Assembly: GCF_947623445.1 (NCBI RefSeq)
Contig: NC_135244.1
Coordinates: 3,224,001-3,288,000 of the forward strand
Origin: Clavelina lepadiformis
Lineage: Eukaryota; Chordata; Ascidiacea; Aplousobranchia; Clavelinidae
DNA length: 64,000 bases
Direction: 5' to 3'
The position numbers were made by a program, and so were the translations under genes. How positions within the stretch are numbered: the stretch's first letter is position 1; every line of letters begins with the position of its first letter. Under the pieces are notes generated by a model. The model made no database searches, was not told the DNA's origin, and was given only the letters and a program-made list of their open reading frames with translations. Positions 21,738-33,407 of the stretch are shown piece after piece.

Positions 21738-24700
21738 CTAAAATGGAAGTTCTGAAAAATCAGATAATTGTTTGCCATACAACTGTCGTTCGTAAAGCAG
21801 CAGCTGATCTAAAAATCCTGAATTTGGTTTCACAGTTGGTCGACGTTCTTTCAACCAATCACAGGCATTCTGTAAAGTCCATTTTCTGGCCTCCATGAGG
21901 TAGCCGAGAAGTACAGTAGAGCTCCGGCTACGACCAAGGTTGCAGTGAATAAGAACACGATTTCTATTCCCACTCGATTCAACTCCACTCCCAACACTGT
22001 CTGCTCGATCTCCAACTTTAAACGTCGCATGACTGCAAAAAGTGTCACTTGGTTAGCTGTCCAGCACAATTTTAGATAACAAAACTGCACAAGCTAATAA
22101 AATGGTTTCGTTTTTGAGTTCACTATTTCACTTGTTCAAGATTGGGTGGTAGAGAAAGGGTATGTATTTAATAGGTTAAATTCAGTTCAGATGATTTAAC
22201 AATTTGGTTAAAATTGTTTTTGGGTAAATTAAGTTATTTGACTTGGAAAATTCGATTTAAATAAAAAATTTTTGTGTTTGAAAAATTAGCAGCTATTGAA
22301 AAATCTTGGGTTCTATATCAAAAATGAAACGCTTTTACACGATTTTTCATGCATATATTACCAATCATTTAAAGCTGCACTAATAAATTTTGTCGTCTTT
22401 GGCAACCATGTTAGTAAATCTGAAGACGCCACGTCATCGAGCCGAATTCTCATGTACTTGATTGTGTCCGGGAAAGCATTCGGGTGATCAAGAGTTACAT
22501 TTATTATGTGAGTAATACCTAACAAGCAAAAATATCACAATGAATTAAGTCAAAGTAAGCTGGAGTGGACAGTACCAACTAAACTATTCCAGGAAAATGA
22601 AGTAACACAAGTTGCACAGATTTTTGGTATATTTCATTATACTACTCTCTGTATAAAAAACAGGAATTAATTTCACTCACCTAAACCTTGAATAACAGTG
22701 TCATCTAGTGCTTGTTCAGCAGTGCCCTGGTAAATGCACTTGTCCAAAATTTCTGACGGCCAAGTCTGATTAAATGAGGAATACAGCAGCATATAATGCA
22801 TTTGTTAGAGTGGTACTATAAAGTTAATAAGTTTTGTGTTATAAGAAGATGCAAGTTCAAGAAAGCAAACATTGCCAAATGCCAAGTTAACAACCATAGT
22901 CAGCAAATATTGATTCAAATTTTAAAACCTTAAAAATTTCTTTTCTTTTGTCCAGTGTATTTGCAATCTCCACAGTGCAAAGAAACGGATATTTGCTTCG
23001 GAATATTTGATAAGGTAAATTGAGAACATAAAAATTAAGATTTCTATTTTGCAAAGCTTCTTTGATATTGTTGTTGCCATCACCATATCTGTAACAATAA
23101 AAAAAATATTTGAGTTGACGTATATAAATTCTTGGGCTAAGGTTCATACTGTAATAAATCTGCACAATGAATTTTCAAGCCAGTTTTTGTTAATGACAAT
23201 TATGCGCATTTCACAGCAAAACAAATTTCTTTTTTACTTAAATCCTGATAGGTTATGTACAGAATTAGCCCCTTATTGACTCATAAACCAGAGATTAAAC
23301 AGCCTTAAGAAACTCACATAACAATAAAATCGAAAGATTCCAGTTGGCCCGGTACATCCAGGAGACAACCAAACTGAGTGTGGAGGGCCGTGTGGTGCCG
23401 TGCTGTCACGATGTGATCCATTTTATAATCTTCACTGCTTCTACATATTTATATAAAAGAAAAGTTAGGTTAACATGGTAACTCTCAACCATGTAGTTAT
23501 CGCAAATATTTCTCAGTCGCAGCAAATGCCAGCATGTTACAAGTATATTGTACTGCATATGGAAGCAAAGCCAGCAACTTCAGAATATCGGGAAGCTAAT
23601 TGACAACAAGAAAAACAATGGCAATATCCTTGCAAAGCAATAAAAATTAAACTGTACTCAAGCCTGCAACTTACCTGCAATCTAGTAAGAGTAAGTAAGA
23701 ATCTCTTTCAAGCTGAGGTTTTCCCTGCCAACACTCAGCTATAAGTGTGTTATATAATTCAGCCAATGACCAGAGTTGGGCATCTTCAACAATGTCACCG
23801 TCATCATCAACCCTTGGTGGAAGGGAAGACGGTTCAGAGAAAGAGGCCAATTTTTTAGGCGAATTCATGTCATTAAACACAGCATCTGTGTTCCCATTAG
23901 GTGTGAGTGGTAGGCTGGTGGTTTTTGATGTCAAGTTGTCAATGTGTGATGGAAAATCCTCTAGCGCTTTTTTATGGAGAAACATCTACATAAATGTTTA
24001 AGCACTGTGTTTAGTGGGTTGCCTGGCTGTGGCAGTACATCTTTATCATCTAGATCAGCGTGGTCCAACTGCAGGCCCGCGAGCACCGATTTTTTGGCCC
24101 GCGAACTGATAGTCAGCTTTGATAGTCGCTATTGTTGAGGAAGAACCTCGACCGCAGATGTCACAGTGATCAGCATTTAAATTTTATCAGCTAAGTTTTG
24201 AACTATTCTAATTTCAGTTTTAATAAAAAAGAGAACTTTTTTCAGTTCTAATATCAATATCACATTGTTTTTAAGTTCTAATTTCACATTTCTTCAGTTC
24301 TAATTTAAAAACATTGGCCCGCAAGTTAAAAAATTTTCTGATTTTGGCCCGCGATGAAAAGAAGTTGGACCACGCTGATCTAGATTCTAGATGTCCAGTT
24401 GGGTATAAGTAGGCTATGTAAAAATTGATGGTCTGTAAATAACATTATTCATCACCGATTTAAAATGTGGTTAATTTAAGCTGGAAAACAAATACATGTC
24501 TGACAGCAGCCAAACTTAAAACTGTTGATCATTCACAAATAACTCTAAGATTGATTGAGCAAAATGCTTAAGCTTTTTTACTCCTTGGTTTGGTTACAAC
24601 TGCTCAGACAGATGTCAAATATTAACTTGTGGACTTAGCAAAGAAATAAAAAAACAAAGTTCCAAGAGAATAATTTATTGTATGGTAAGTGGTAACTACA

Positions 24701-25167
24701 TAAACCAAAGAAAGCATACTTTATAAAAATTGCATTCGCCATGACAATTTCTCAAATATGTACTGAAAATTTAAGTATGTAACCCTTTTTTGTTAAAAAT
24801 GTGGGAAAAGTTTGCCCATATCAAGAGTCTCAAAACTGAGCACTGTGGTATCACTATTATTATGTCATAATGCCTCCCATCGCTATGTGTGTGCCATGGT
24901 ATAAACACAAGACCCAAATAATTGTTATTCGAACTGTTCGATTAATTGATTTTAGACATCGCACTGTTTATAAAAACAAGCTTATAGTTCGTATTACTAA
25001 ATTGCCATAATACTCACATCATCTTTTTCCACGTTCCCTTCAATGGATGCCAAGTATGAAGGGAAACTTATCGAGCGTCGGGCACGAGACAATTTGTCAT
25101 TTTTTAACTGCAGCAAGTTGGACGTACTTACATGACGCAACTTCTTCTTTGAAGACCCTGAACCCAT
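21738..25167 (-). CDS. STYXL1: STYXL1-like rhodanese/dual-specificity phosphatase, frameshifted
   Basis: Seven exons: 25018-25167, 23675-23985, 23318-23440, 22929-23088, 22681-22765, 22362-22519, 21738-22032. The order is a basic N-terminus, a rhodanese-like fold (ELYNTLIAE, LLLLDCRSSEDY, FDFIV-YGDGNN), then a DSP domain (WPSEILDKCIYQG) ending in the signature HCNLGRSRS. This is the layout of STYXL1/MK-STYX. The vertebrate protein lacks the active cysteine; here Cys and Arg of HCx5R are present, so catalysis is plausible. The start MGSGSSKKK fits an N-myristoylation motif plus basic patch. Exon 6 has one surplus base in an A run (22500-22503), which breaks the frame. Discounting that base, every phase joins and about 426 residues result. 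The substrate is unknown. MKP-type DUSPs share the layout and are the alternative. Confidence 0.75.
22500..22503 (-). other. One-base frameshift in phosphatase exon 6
   Basis: The coding strand reads an A run of four where three would keep the frame between ITHII and NVTLDHP, both of which match the family. Read literally, the frame hits stops at once (TAATAA in one frame, TGA in the other), and no alternative AG acceptor rescues it. The next exon's phase fits only if the extra base is discounted. Confidence 0.8.
24056..24377. mobile_element. 322-bp hAT-type MITE with exact target duplication
   Basis: Ends CAGCGTGGTCCAAC and GTTGGACCACGCTG are perfect inverted repeats, flanked on both sides by ATCTAGAT. 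It sits in intron 1 of the phosphatase gene. The copy at 4634-4911 is a truncated relative. It carries GGCCCGC blocks near each end and has no coding capacity. Confidence 0.88.
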
Positions 25168-25483
25168 TCTTTTTTGTTTCAGCACATTTGGTGTAATACA
25201 ATTAGCATTGAACAGAATGCAATCTTATCACATGGTTCATTCCCATTAACTTTATACTCCTCTTACTAAAAAAAATGATAAAATAGGTTGGGGAAACACT
25301 GTTCAGAAATGAACAGACGTACATTTTAGACATGATAAACGTTCTCACACCAAACATCATGTTCATATGCCTTAGGTTAAAGATGTTTTGGAAGCATAGA
25401 CAAAAACATTGAATAAATGACAAATCATGCCCACTCGTTCATATTTAAAAGATGATAATTATATAACTTTTTTGTTTCACTTC

Positions 25484-25966
25484 CTAATTTGATTTATGTT
25501 CAGAATCTGACAATGCTATGTTTCCTGGTGGAGCCACAAAATAATCTTCCATAACTGACTGCGCGTTCTTTAAAATATTTTCAGCAGAGCCCCCTTCAGT
25601 GACAATGTCCTCCCTTAAATAAAGAGACTCATCTTCTAAAACAGTATATAGAGGCTCAACATCATCCGTATTCACAGTCAGCAAAATATCCGCAAATCGA
25701 ATTGCATCTTCCAGCATGGTTTTCTCGACGTTAAGATCTTCATATTGAACAAGAGCAAGATTTTCGATGTGACGAACTTCTTCTAGTGACAATATAGTCT
25801 TGGATGGTAAATCTTCCTCCTTAATTTCGATCCATTGAGAAGTTGATGGAACAAGATCTGAGCCAAAAAGACGGCAGTTAAAATGTGATGAAGAGAGTTT
25901 TCTTTGACAAAAGTTACTTCGGAATAAAATCTTCAGCCAATTGCATCTACAGCAATGATGCAACAT
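25484..25966 (-). CDS. GATC: Glutamyl-tRNA(Gln) amidotransferase subunit C, mitochondrial
   Basis: An intact single-exon frame of 160 residues. The first 40 or so residues are rich in Arg, Lys, Cys and Ser without acidic residues, fitting a mitochondrial presequence. The GatC core follows: ENLALVQYED, a helix through FADILLTVNTDDVEPLYTVL, LREDIVTEGG, and the closing motif YFVAPPG. GatC is the small subunit of the GatCAB transamidase that converts Glu-tRNA(Gln) to Gln-tRNA(Gln) in mitochondria. The start is the first ATG of the frame. It lies about 316 bp upstream of the phosphatase start on the same strand, so shared transcription is possible but not shown. Confidence 0.92.
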   Translation of the reverse strand: MLHHCCRCNWLKILFRSNFCQRKLSSSHFNCRLFGSDLVPSTSQWIEIKEEDLPSKTILSLEEVRHIENLALVQYEDLNVEKTMLEDAIRFADILLTVNTDDVEPLYTVLEDESLYLREDIVTEGGSAENILKNAQSVMEDYFVAPPGNIALSDSEHKSN

Positions 25967-27247
25967 GATTAAGTCTAGTTAGATTACTAGCAACTGTAAA
26001 ACAAAAATAAATGTATGATATATATATAATATATTATATACACGATACACATTCAGCTGAGTAGTCATAGGCTAAACAATTAATTCAAGTGGCCCTAGTA
26101 AAAAAAACAGGGAGAAAAGGAAATGTCACTAGTTAAGCATTGTGCCTTGTAGAGCTCTGTTATTATATACTCAGATAAAAAATACAAATTTTCACTTTTC
26201 AAAAGATGGAAATAAAGTCATATATACTTGTGTATGAAGTCAAATCATGATTAATGCATGGCATGATGTAATACCTTTTTGTTCAGGCTAAAAGTATAAC
26301 GATTTTCAAAGAGATAATGCATATTGATTACTACAATACCACATTAAAACATTTGCATTAAATAGTTGATAAATCAGCTGCTTTTTTAGTCCCATATACA
26401 GAATAATTCACAAATTTTGCAAAAAAAATGCTTTATATTTCAGGTTCAGCCCAAACATGCATAAGCATAGTGAAACGTGACCAAACCCTATCCTTTCAAT
26501 TAACAAAACTGGGGTGCATACTGTGCATCTCCAGATTAAAAGAAATCTGCTATTAGCCAGTCAACATAGCTTAAACATAAGTTAAGTGGCTAAAAGTGGA
26601 TAACAAGAAACTTAGCTCCAAACCATCAAACATACAAATGTTTCCGGTAACAGCAATAGATTGATGAATTTGCCAGTGGGCACACTTTTCACTATGGCTT
26701 TTGAACACCTAAAGAGGCTAAAATCTTGTCGAAAAGATAAAAATATACAGTCTAGGTGTTTTTTGGCGGCATACAGGTTTGTCTGATTGCAAAACTGATT
26801 ATATCAGTATGCTTACTGTCAGACCGTGCGCATTTCAATCGCCTAATTTTCATGCTCACATTAGGCAATTCTTCAAGCCTATATACAGTCTGAAAGTACT
26901 CACCATTTGTTTGGTATATTTTTTTATACAATAGTTTGAGTTTAGACATAAAACTACAAAGTGTTTGTCCCAGAGTACTGGAACAGGTCAAGGCACAGGG
27001 ACACATCACACAGGGCTATTTCCTACTACCACTGTAGAGCCTACGAGACTGGACCAGTAGCGACCAGTGGGTACAGTATATTGCAGAAGTGCACAACCGC
27101 GTGATGCACTTATATACTAGCTAACTAGCTCCTGCGCGTGCTCGACAAATTGTGACGTTATTTGGTTGTTCACTTCTGCGCTAAATCCAAGTTATAGAAG
27201 TCAACCAATGTTCAAACATTTTTTCTGAAAATTAATGTACACTTTTC

Positions 27248-27336
27248 GGGTCTAGTATACAAGTTCACAACACAGTTAGTAGTTGGAGTCTAGTATACAA
27301 AGGCACTCTGTGGTTGTGCACTTGTATACAAGACCT
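27248..27336. mobile_element. 89-bp MITE with exact 8-bp target duplication
   Basis: Inverted ends GGGTCTAGTATACAAG and CTTGTATACAAGACCT are flanked on both sides by CACTTTTC. Same family as 18911-19009. Confidence 0.8.
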
Positions 27337-27622
27337 CACTTTTCTTGAAATAAAAATCGACATTAGCGAGCGCTCACTTCGTTGAATAACTGAACTGTAA
27401 CAGTTCAACTGTTATTGATTGTCATTAAAATCCATTCCAAAATACCTGTATTGTGGATTGAGGTTCATAGAAATCTCCTAGTTTTCTAGGGTCTCTGAAG
27501 TTTTCAGAGTTTTCGATTTTACAATCCTTGAATTGCAGGATTTCGTGGATGGAAAAAACCTTGAGAAGCTGAATGTTGTATCCAGGGCAGGTATGTCTGC
27601 ATAGTCAACGAGTGACTCTAAT

Positions 27623-27700
27623 GCAGGGTTGTCCAAACTTTTTTCACTGAGGGCCATGTGCTAAAAAGTTAACCAGTGTCCGGGCCACTCATTATGTGTG
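27623..27700. repeat. hAT-type MITE end, partner lost
   Basis: CAGGGTTGTCCAAAC followed by GGGCCA blocks resembles the termini of the complete elements at 24056 and 34956. I found no matching right end, so this is a remnant with an arbitrary right limit. Confidence 0.4.
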
Positions 27701-27959
27701 AAGATCGCTGCTTTACCTACAACGTAATAAATATCGTAAAGACCATGAACAAAGGTATTGGCGGCAAAATTCATTTCTAATTGAAAATGTTAAATATTAA
27801 ACTGAGAAAAATATCGTCCAAAGCAATAAAAAGTCACACAACTGTAGCGACTCCACACATATCCACACGTCACACATCCACATCCACTGATGTACAGCAC
27901 TGAAGCAATTTTCATTAATCAGTTGTTTGAACACATCACCTGCTCGTTTGCTTAATTTT

Positions 27960-28150
27960 CGCTTTTTCAACTTATGTTTTATGGATTTAACTAAGTATAA
28001 GTTTAGTGACCATGCTAGTTGTTACTAGCAATTATTAACGTTATTTTTCTTGAGCACGTTTTAAGCCTTTTCGGCTTTGTCACTTTTTCCTGTTCATTGG
28101 CGCGTGTTAATAACAACTGGCTTGATTTTTCGTCTCCACCGTGCTTTTGA
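27960..28150. repeat. Diverged copy of the 17701-18365 repeat
   Basis: The block GCACGTTTTAAGCC, then TCGGCTTTG and TTTTCCTGTTC, matches 17855-17905 in order. Limits are approximate. Confidence 0.4.
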
Positions 28151-28843
28151 CGAAAAATAAATGAATGACTCGCTTGCCCCTACAACTCTAACAGGTACCA
28201 CAAACGCAAATTTTACGCCGCCCAGCGCTATATAAAATAAAATGCCATAGACGAATTAATCTAATGTAATGAAATGCATAATGGGCGGATAAAGCATGGC
28301 AATATTTCAACGTTCTTCGTAGGAGCAGTGATACGATGCGAAAACGTCACATAAATGCTTATTAATCATTCTGGTTCTCATGTTATTTTCGTTTTGAATT
28401 ATATAACAATGAAGATTTTTGCTTTATATGTGTGTATTCGAAAAGTTCCTTTGGTTCTACCATATTTGATGTAACAAATAACAGCACTTTACTGCAGTGT
28501 ACAGGCACTACAGGGTCTTGTTACAAGTGGGGCCATAAGAAGCTACAGCATTGCAAAGTTCTTGTGATACGTAATTTTTTAATTTCTACGCAATATCTGC
28601 TCAATAACGTAACGTAACTTTAAGTCATTTCGCAATTAACAAATGCAAGTTCATAATTACCACTAAACGCTTCGAAAAATAATTCGCTCCTGAATAGTTT
28701 AAAGTTGAACAGTTTTATGTAGACCATATTAAAATAAAGTTTGTTAGACTTAAACTTCCAATGTTTGTTTCGTATTACGTTATCTTTAGTACGAAATTAC
28801 GTGCCGGGTGCCTGGTCTTAGTTTGGACTCCACTAAGTTGCAG

Positions 28844-28915
28844 CAGAGGTGGATTTAAAATATTTTAACATCCGATTCTTTCACAAGCAACAAGCCATAT
28901 TGACCCAACTATTGA
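28844..28915. repeat. Degraded copy of the 19843-19980 element
   Basis: Shares GGTGG-ATTT, ATTTTAACAT and CATATTGACCC in order with the left half of 19843-19980. The right end is absent. Confidence 0.45.
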
Positions 28916-29377
28916 ACTGACATAAGTGGGGATGATTTGCTAAAATAAGCTGCTAACGAAAGGCCATTTAACCTCTTGTGTTGTACGGTTGCTATTTTCA
29001 ATAATGCACTAGACTAGAGCGAAGCACGAATGACGCTTGCGATGGTTCCAGTTGACAAAATGGCAAATTTTAAAATCACAAAAAATTAAAATACAGTAGT
29101 ACTAAATACAAAAAAATTGCCCAAATTTTAAAAATAGCCTAGATAAGGGAAATATTACGATTAAATGAAACGTTTTTTTCGGTTGAATAAGACATAATAT
29201 TTACTTGCGCAGGGCCAATGGCGACAGACACACTTGACACTACGTTAATCCAGCCCTGCTCAACAGACTAACGAAGTCAGTACAAGAAAAAATTGAAATT
29301 AGTACACAGTGCATCAAAATTTATATCACAGTGCAAGACCACGTTAATCGGTAGTGTATGATTACGTAGATGTTTTT

Positions 29378-32364
29378 TCATGGAAAAGCGACTCCATAAA
29401 AACCATGGCCTTCTGAGTTAAAGCACTTGTAAGAACAAAGCAACGCACGAACGGGAATGACTGCATTTCTGCACTTCCCTATTTTTAGTTCCTGAAAAGT
29501 AGGTAAGGTTATTTAAGGCACGAATGCTTTACGCCTGGAGCTTTTTGAAAACAAGATGTTTTAGTTACTTGATATTTCAAAAAAGAAACAATAGCTTGGG
29601 TAAAATTATCTACCTTTTTGGCCTTTACAAATTTCACACATTCCAACCATGTATTGAGAAAAGCTTCAGAGCACACTGCGCACCTACTGGCTTGTGATAG
29701 CATGTCGCGCACACCGGGAAAATACCGTATCATTTGACGAACAACAGAAGACCTACAAAATTATAAGGCACAAATAAAGTAAGTTGCTGAATGCCATGAT
29801 GTTGCTTTTTGTGCACATAACCTTCACTGACCAATAAAGACCAATTTATAGTTCAGCTTACTTGTCTTTTACTTGCTCCATGACAAGTCTTGCAGACAAC
29901 TCCTAAAATATAATATGCAATTAGACATGATAATTGTGTTGGAAGTAGGCTATACCCCACACAGCAAAAGATACAATAATGAATGGAAGTTGGTTTTTAC
30001 TTAACTAATATTAGAATCTTCAGACCAATTTTATAACGTAATTTTTAAGGCTCTGTTAATAATTTACACAAAAGTTTAACATATAATTTTACATGCTTTT
30101 TATAAATGGTTTTTTATAAATGGTATAAAAGTTTTCAGAAAATAAGCAAAAATATATAGAACTTTTAAAGACAAGATTTCTTCTTCTTGAACGGAGTGAA
30201 CTGGAATTTGTTCCAGAAGTGGATTTGCTTCGCAGTATAACTCACGCAATGGAATGTTGTGTGTCTACCAATTAGAAATATACAATCAATCAAAATGTTG
30301 TTCGAGTAAAACATAAGATACAACTTCAAAAGTTTAAATGATCAGAAATAAAATTGGTGTAAATAAATAATTACTTCAGTAGGGAAAATTCTCAATTCAT
30401 TTCCTGCGATGTCTAAAACAAAAAGCTTTCGAAGTTTTCCAAGCCCCTGTAAATAACAAATGTATCAGCTATATATAAACTTTTTGAAACTATTTTATTT
30501 CACAAAATGATTGCATAATAATAATAATAATGGTGTAGTTGGAGTTTTCATATCTACTTTTAAACATGGTTTGTTACCTCAGGTAGTTCTTTGATGTTAT
30601 TTTGTGATAGAAACAACCTTGATAGTTCTGAGAGATAGCCTATTTCAAGTGGAAGAGATTGAAGCTCATTGTGCGTTGCTCTTATTTCAGTTAGTCGCGT
30701 TAATGTACAAAGTTCTGTTGGAAGTTGTTGCAGCTTGTTCCTATCTAAGCTTAAAACTTGCAACGATTCCAAACTTTAAAACATAATTAAGACTTCATCA
30801 AAAAAATCACTCTCGACTTAAGAAGAGAATGTTGGTTATTGCTTATGTAAGCTTGTTTATTTTACTTTTACTTATCAGCTAATATACCAGGTCCCTCTAA
30901 ATCAAACTGTAGATTATTTATCAAACCAAATTATGACTACAAAGAACCCTGTTGTATTGCGTTCACATAACAATGTTGCTCGAAATATATTCAAGTCCAT
31001 TGATAAAAGCAATTAATCATTTTCATTAGATATGATTTTGTGTCATATTACACCAGGTTCTTGGAATTTTTGTTTCATAACATAGTCCTGGGTAGTTATG
31101 AAGAAATGTCTTGGAATTGATTGCAAATTTTAAAAAATACATGTTAAATGCAAATATGAAAAAAGAAATTCAATATTCGACTGGAATTCATGATTAGGTT
31201 TATATGCCATATTTTGTAAGTTACAAAGTAGCACAAACAAGGCAACATACAGGCATTAGGATGTCATAATGCCTGTCTGTTTTTGGTGCAGCCCTCCCCC
31301 CCTTATTCGTCAGTTCTTATATATTTAACCTAATAACCTTTCAAATTAAATGTATCAGCATGAGTGTAATTATTCTCACTGTGAGTGAGAATACTTGCAG
31401 CATTAATTGATTAAAGCAGAACCAAGAGCCGAGGGGTGAATCTGGCCCACAAGATTAGTTTATCTGGCCTGCCTCACTTTGCCACAAATGCGCTTATTGT
31501 ATAGTAGCCTATTGAACAAAGCAGTTATTCGGCCCGTGATCATCATTTTTCATGCTCATTAGGCGCTTAGTACAAAAAGTTTGGTGATGACTGGTTTAGA
31601 GGACCTGAATATAAGCCTACCAGCCAATCTCAGGTGGTAATTCCATTAGTTGGTTGTTGTTCAGGTTGAGAAACACAACACTTTTTAATTTACCTGTAAA
31701 GAAATGAATTGAGTGTTTTTGAAGAGTTTACGGTTCAGCGAAAGCATCATTTAAAAAGTATAACAAAATAAATTAAAACTGTAAAACGTTACACTAGAAA
31801 ATGTTTATTAATATCAACAGATTTTATCAAAATATTATACATATAAGGTTTAAGATCATATGAGCATAGCTTTGTAAATGTGATACAAATTATCGACTAC
31901 TTTGGCTTACTCAAAACAGTCGGATTTAAATATGTGAGTCTATTTCCAAACAAATGTAGTTTGATCAGTTTAATCATGTGCTGGAGAACTTTTGGTAATT
32001 CCATGAGGTTGTTGTTACCGAGGTTCATGATTTCCAACTGTTGTAAAAATTAACAGTTAAACCAGACAAAAATAGTCTGTTACTAAGCATACTGGTAACT
32101 TAACAGAAACTACAACATAGGCTATCAACATTTCAAAAATATATATAAACATGTATATCAAAAACTTTACATGAAATCATGACTTACATCAACAAGATTA
32201 GAAAGAAAATCAGGTAACGTATTCAAATAATTATTCTTCATTTCTAATGCAAGTAAAGTTTTCAATCGACATATTGGCATGGGAACATATTTTAAATCTC
32301 TTCCGCTCAAATTCAGACTTCGTGCTCCGCCATGCAAAAGACGTACAAGCTGAGGCTCTTCCAT
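29378..32364 (-). CDS. LRRC69: Leucine-rich repeat protein, LRRC69 orthologue
   Basis: Nine exons: 32188-32364, 31911-32037, 31621-31693, 30578-30773, 30375-30446, 30163-30264, 29862-29902, 29614-29752, 29378-29473. All phases join and give 340 residues, close to my recollection of vertebrate LRRC69 (about 350). About nine LRRs of the LxxLxLxxNxLxxLP type run from residue 14 to about 215, followed by ELYCEANPLL. The diagnostic C-terminal region has SRCAVCSEAFLNTWLECVKFV and a final ALLCSYKCF, matching the vertebrate CAICGQYFLTVWLECVRFV-type tail. Paired CxxC and Cys residues there may bind a metal (inference). The exon-6 donor (GTTCTA) is weak. The molecular role of the family is poorly known. 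Confidence 0.9.
31422..31600. repeat. Probable degraded hAT-type MITE in LRRC69 intron
   Basis: Clustered TCTGGCCCAC, TCTGGCC and CGGCCCG blocks resemble the interior of the GGCCCGC elements elsewhere. Termini are not clean and no target duplication was found. Confidence 0.35.
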
Positions 32365-32649
32365 AGGTTAGAATCTTATTATTTCGTATCTGAAACTTTA
32401 ACAAAAAAAATTTTCGAAGCATTTCATAAAGATTTGCAAGAAATATTTTTCAATCATTACATTTTAGAACAGAAAATGTTTTGGTGAGTAAGCTCTCGAG
32501 TCTGTAAATAGGGTCAACTGGCCCTAGTCTACTAAATGTGTGGAGTAAAGCGCCCAGTAATCTAGTGCTATAGCAAGTTAATTAAAAGCTTAGTCGATCA
32601 ATAAAACATCACTCGCTTGTTTAGCGATTAAATATAAGTTATAAAACTC

Positions 32650-32930
32650 TGAGCTTTCAATAGTGCGGCCCTTGCTTGATACCCGGTGGCGCTATTGTTG
32701 TAATGCCCTTGGGCAGGGCTTTTACCACACTTGCTTCTGTTAAGAGTTCAGTGGTCCTGATCTCAGTGACCTGTTGAAGAGTTCTGAATTCAAGCATTAC
32801 GATACAAAAAATTAAAATATGTGTATCAATCGGAGCTTGCACAACCGCTATAGCTCGGTAACCGGGACTAGAGCAGTAATTAATCATCGCCGAATTTAAG
32901 TCGTACAAAACTGCAAAGACTTTACTCAGT
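32650..32930 (+). repeat. tRNA-derived SINE, continuous copy
   Basis: A degenerate box B (CTTGATACCC), then the shared blocks GGTGGCGC-ATTGTTGTAATG, CACACTTGC, TTCAGTGGTCC and GGAGCTTGCACAACCGCTA. It runs uninterrupted where the copy at 17527-18490 is split. Confidence 0.6.
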
Positions 32931-33407
32931 TTCTAGGCCTATACCGAACAAACTTTTCTGTCCAAAAAATCGCTTTCTTTATAGGGGATTTTTTGTCGCC
33001 TAAGCAACGTGTGTAGATCATAGAAATCTTAACAACGAAAAGGTACCTTGCATAAAATCAGAACATGTAACAAAGTGTTCATATACAGTACTAGTTAAAT
33101 AGTATAAATTGAAATAAACATTAAGTTAAATTGGGCACGAAATTATTTGTTTAAAAATCTGAATGACTGTCATTGTATACCGAAAAAAAAAACAAACGAC
33201 ATCTTGTATTGGTCATTTTTGAATCACATTTGGCTGCCTGCATTGCCGATTGAAAAGTGAACAAATTGCATTAATTTAAAACGTTTTTAATTCCACCTTT
33301 TCGATTTTCATCTTTGGAATTTGTTCAGTTATATTCTTGTTTAAATTAATGTAAGTTGTTCACTTTTTAATTGCAATGCAAATACATTTCTTGTAGAAAC
33401 TAATAAC

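Larger units (their letters stand above)
25967..29377. other. Intergenic region with repeat remnants
   Basis: Lies between the 3' end of the LRRC69 gene and the start of GATC. It holds one MITE at 27248-27336 and weaker remnants near 27623, 27960-28150 and 28844. The minus-strand frame 26752-27009 has no recognisable domain and I do not call it a gene. Confidence 0.5.

Noticed and set aside
21851..22090. 79-codon minus-strand frame over the phosphatase last exon
   Set aside because: Wrong frame; the true frame of the same DNA gives the HCNLGRSRS phosphatase signature and ends at 21738.
26752..27009. 85-codon minus-strand frame between GATC and LRRC69
   Set aside because: No recognisable domain and no support from splice structure; compositionally like surrounding DNA.
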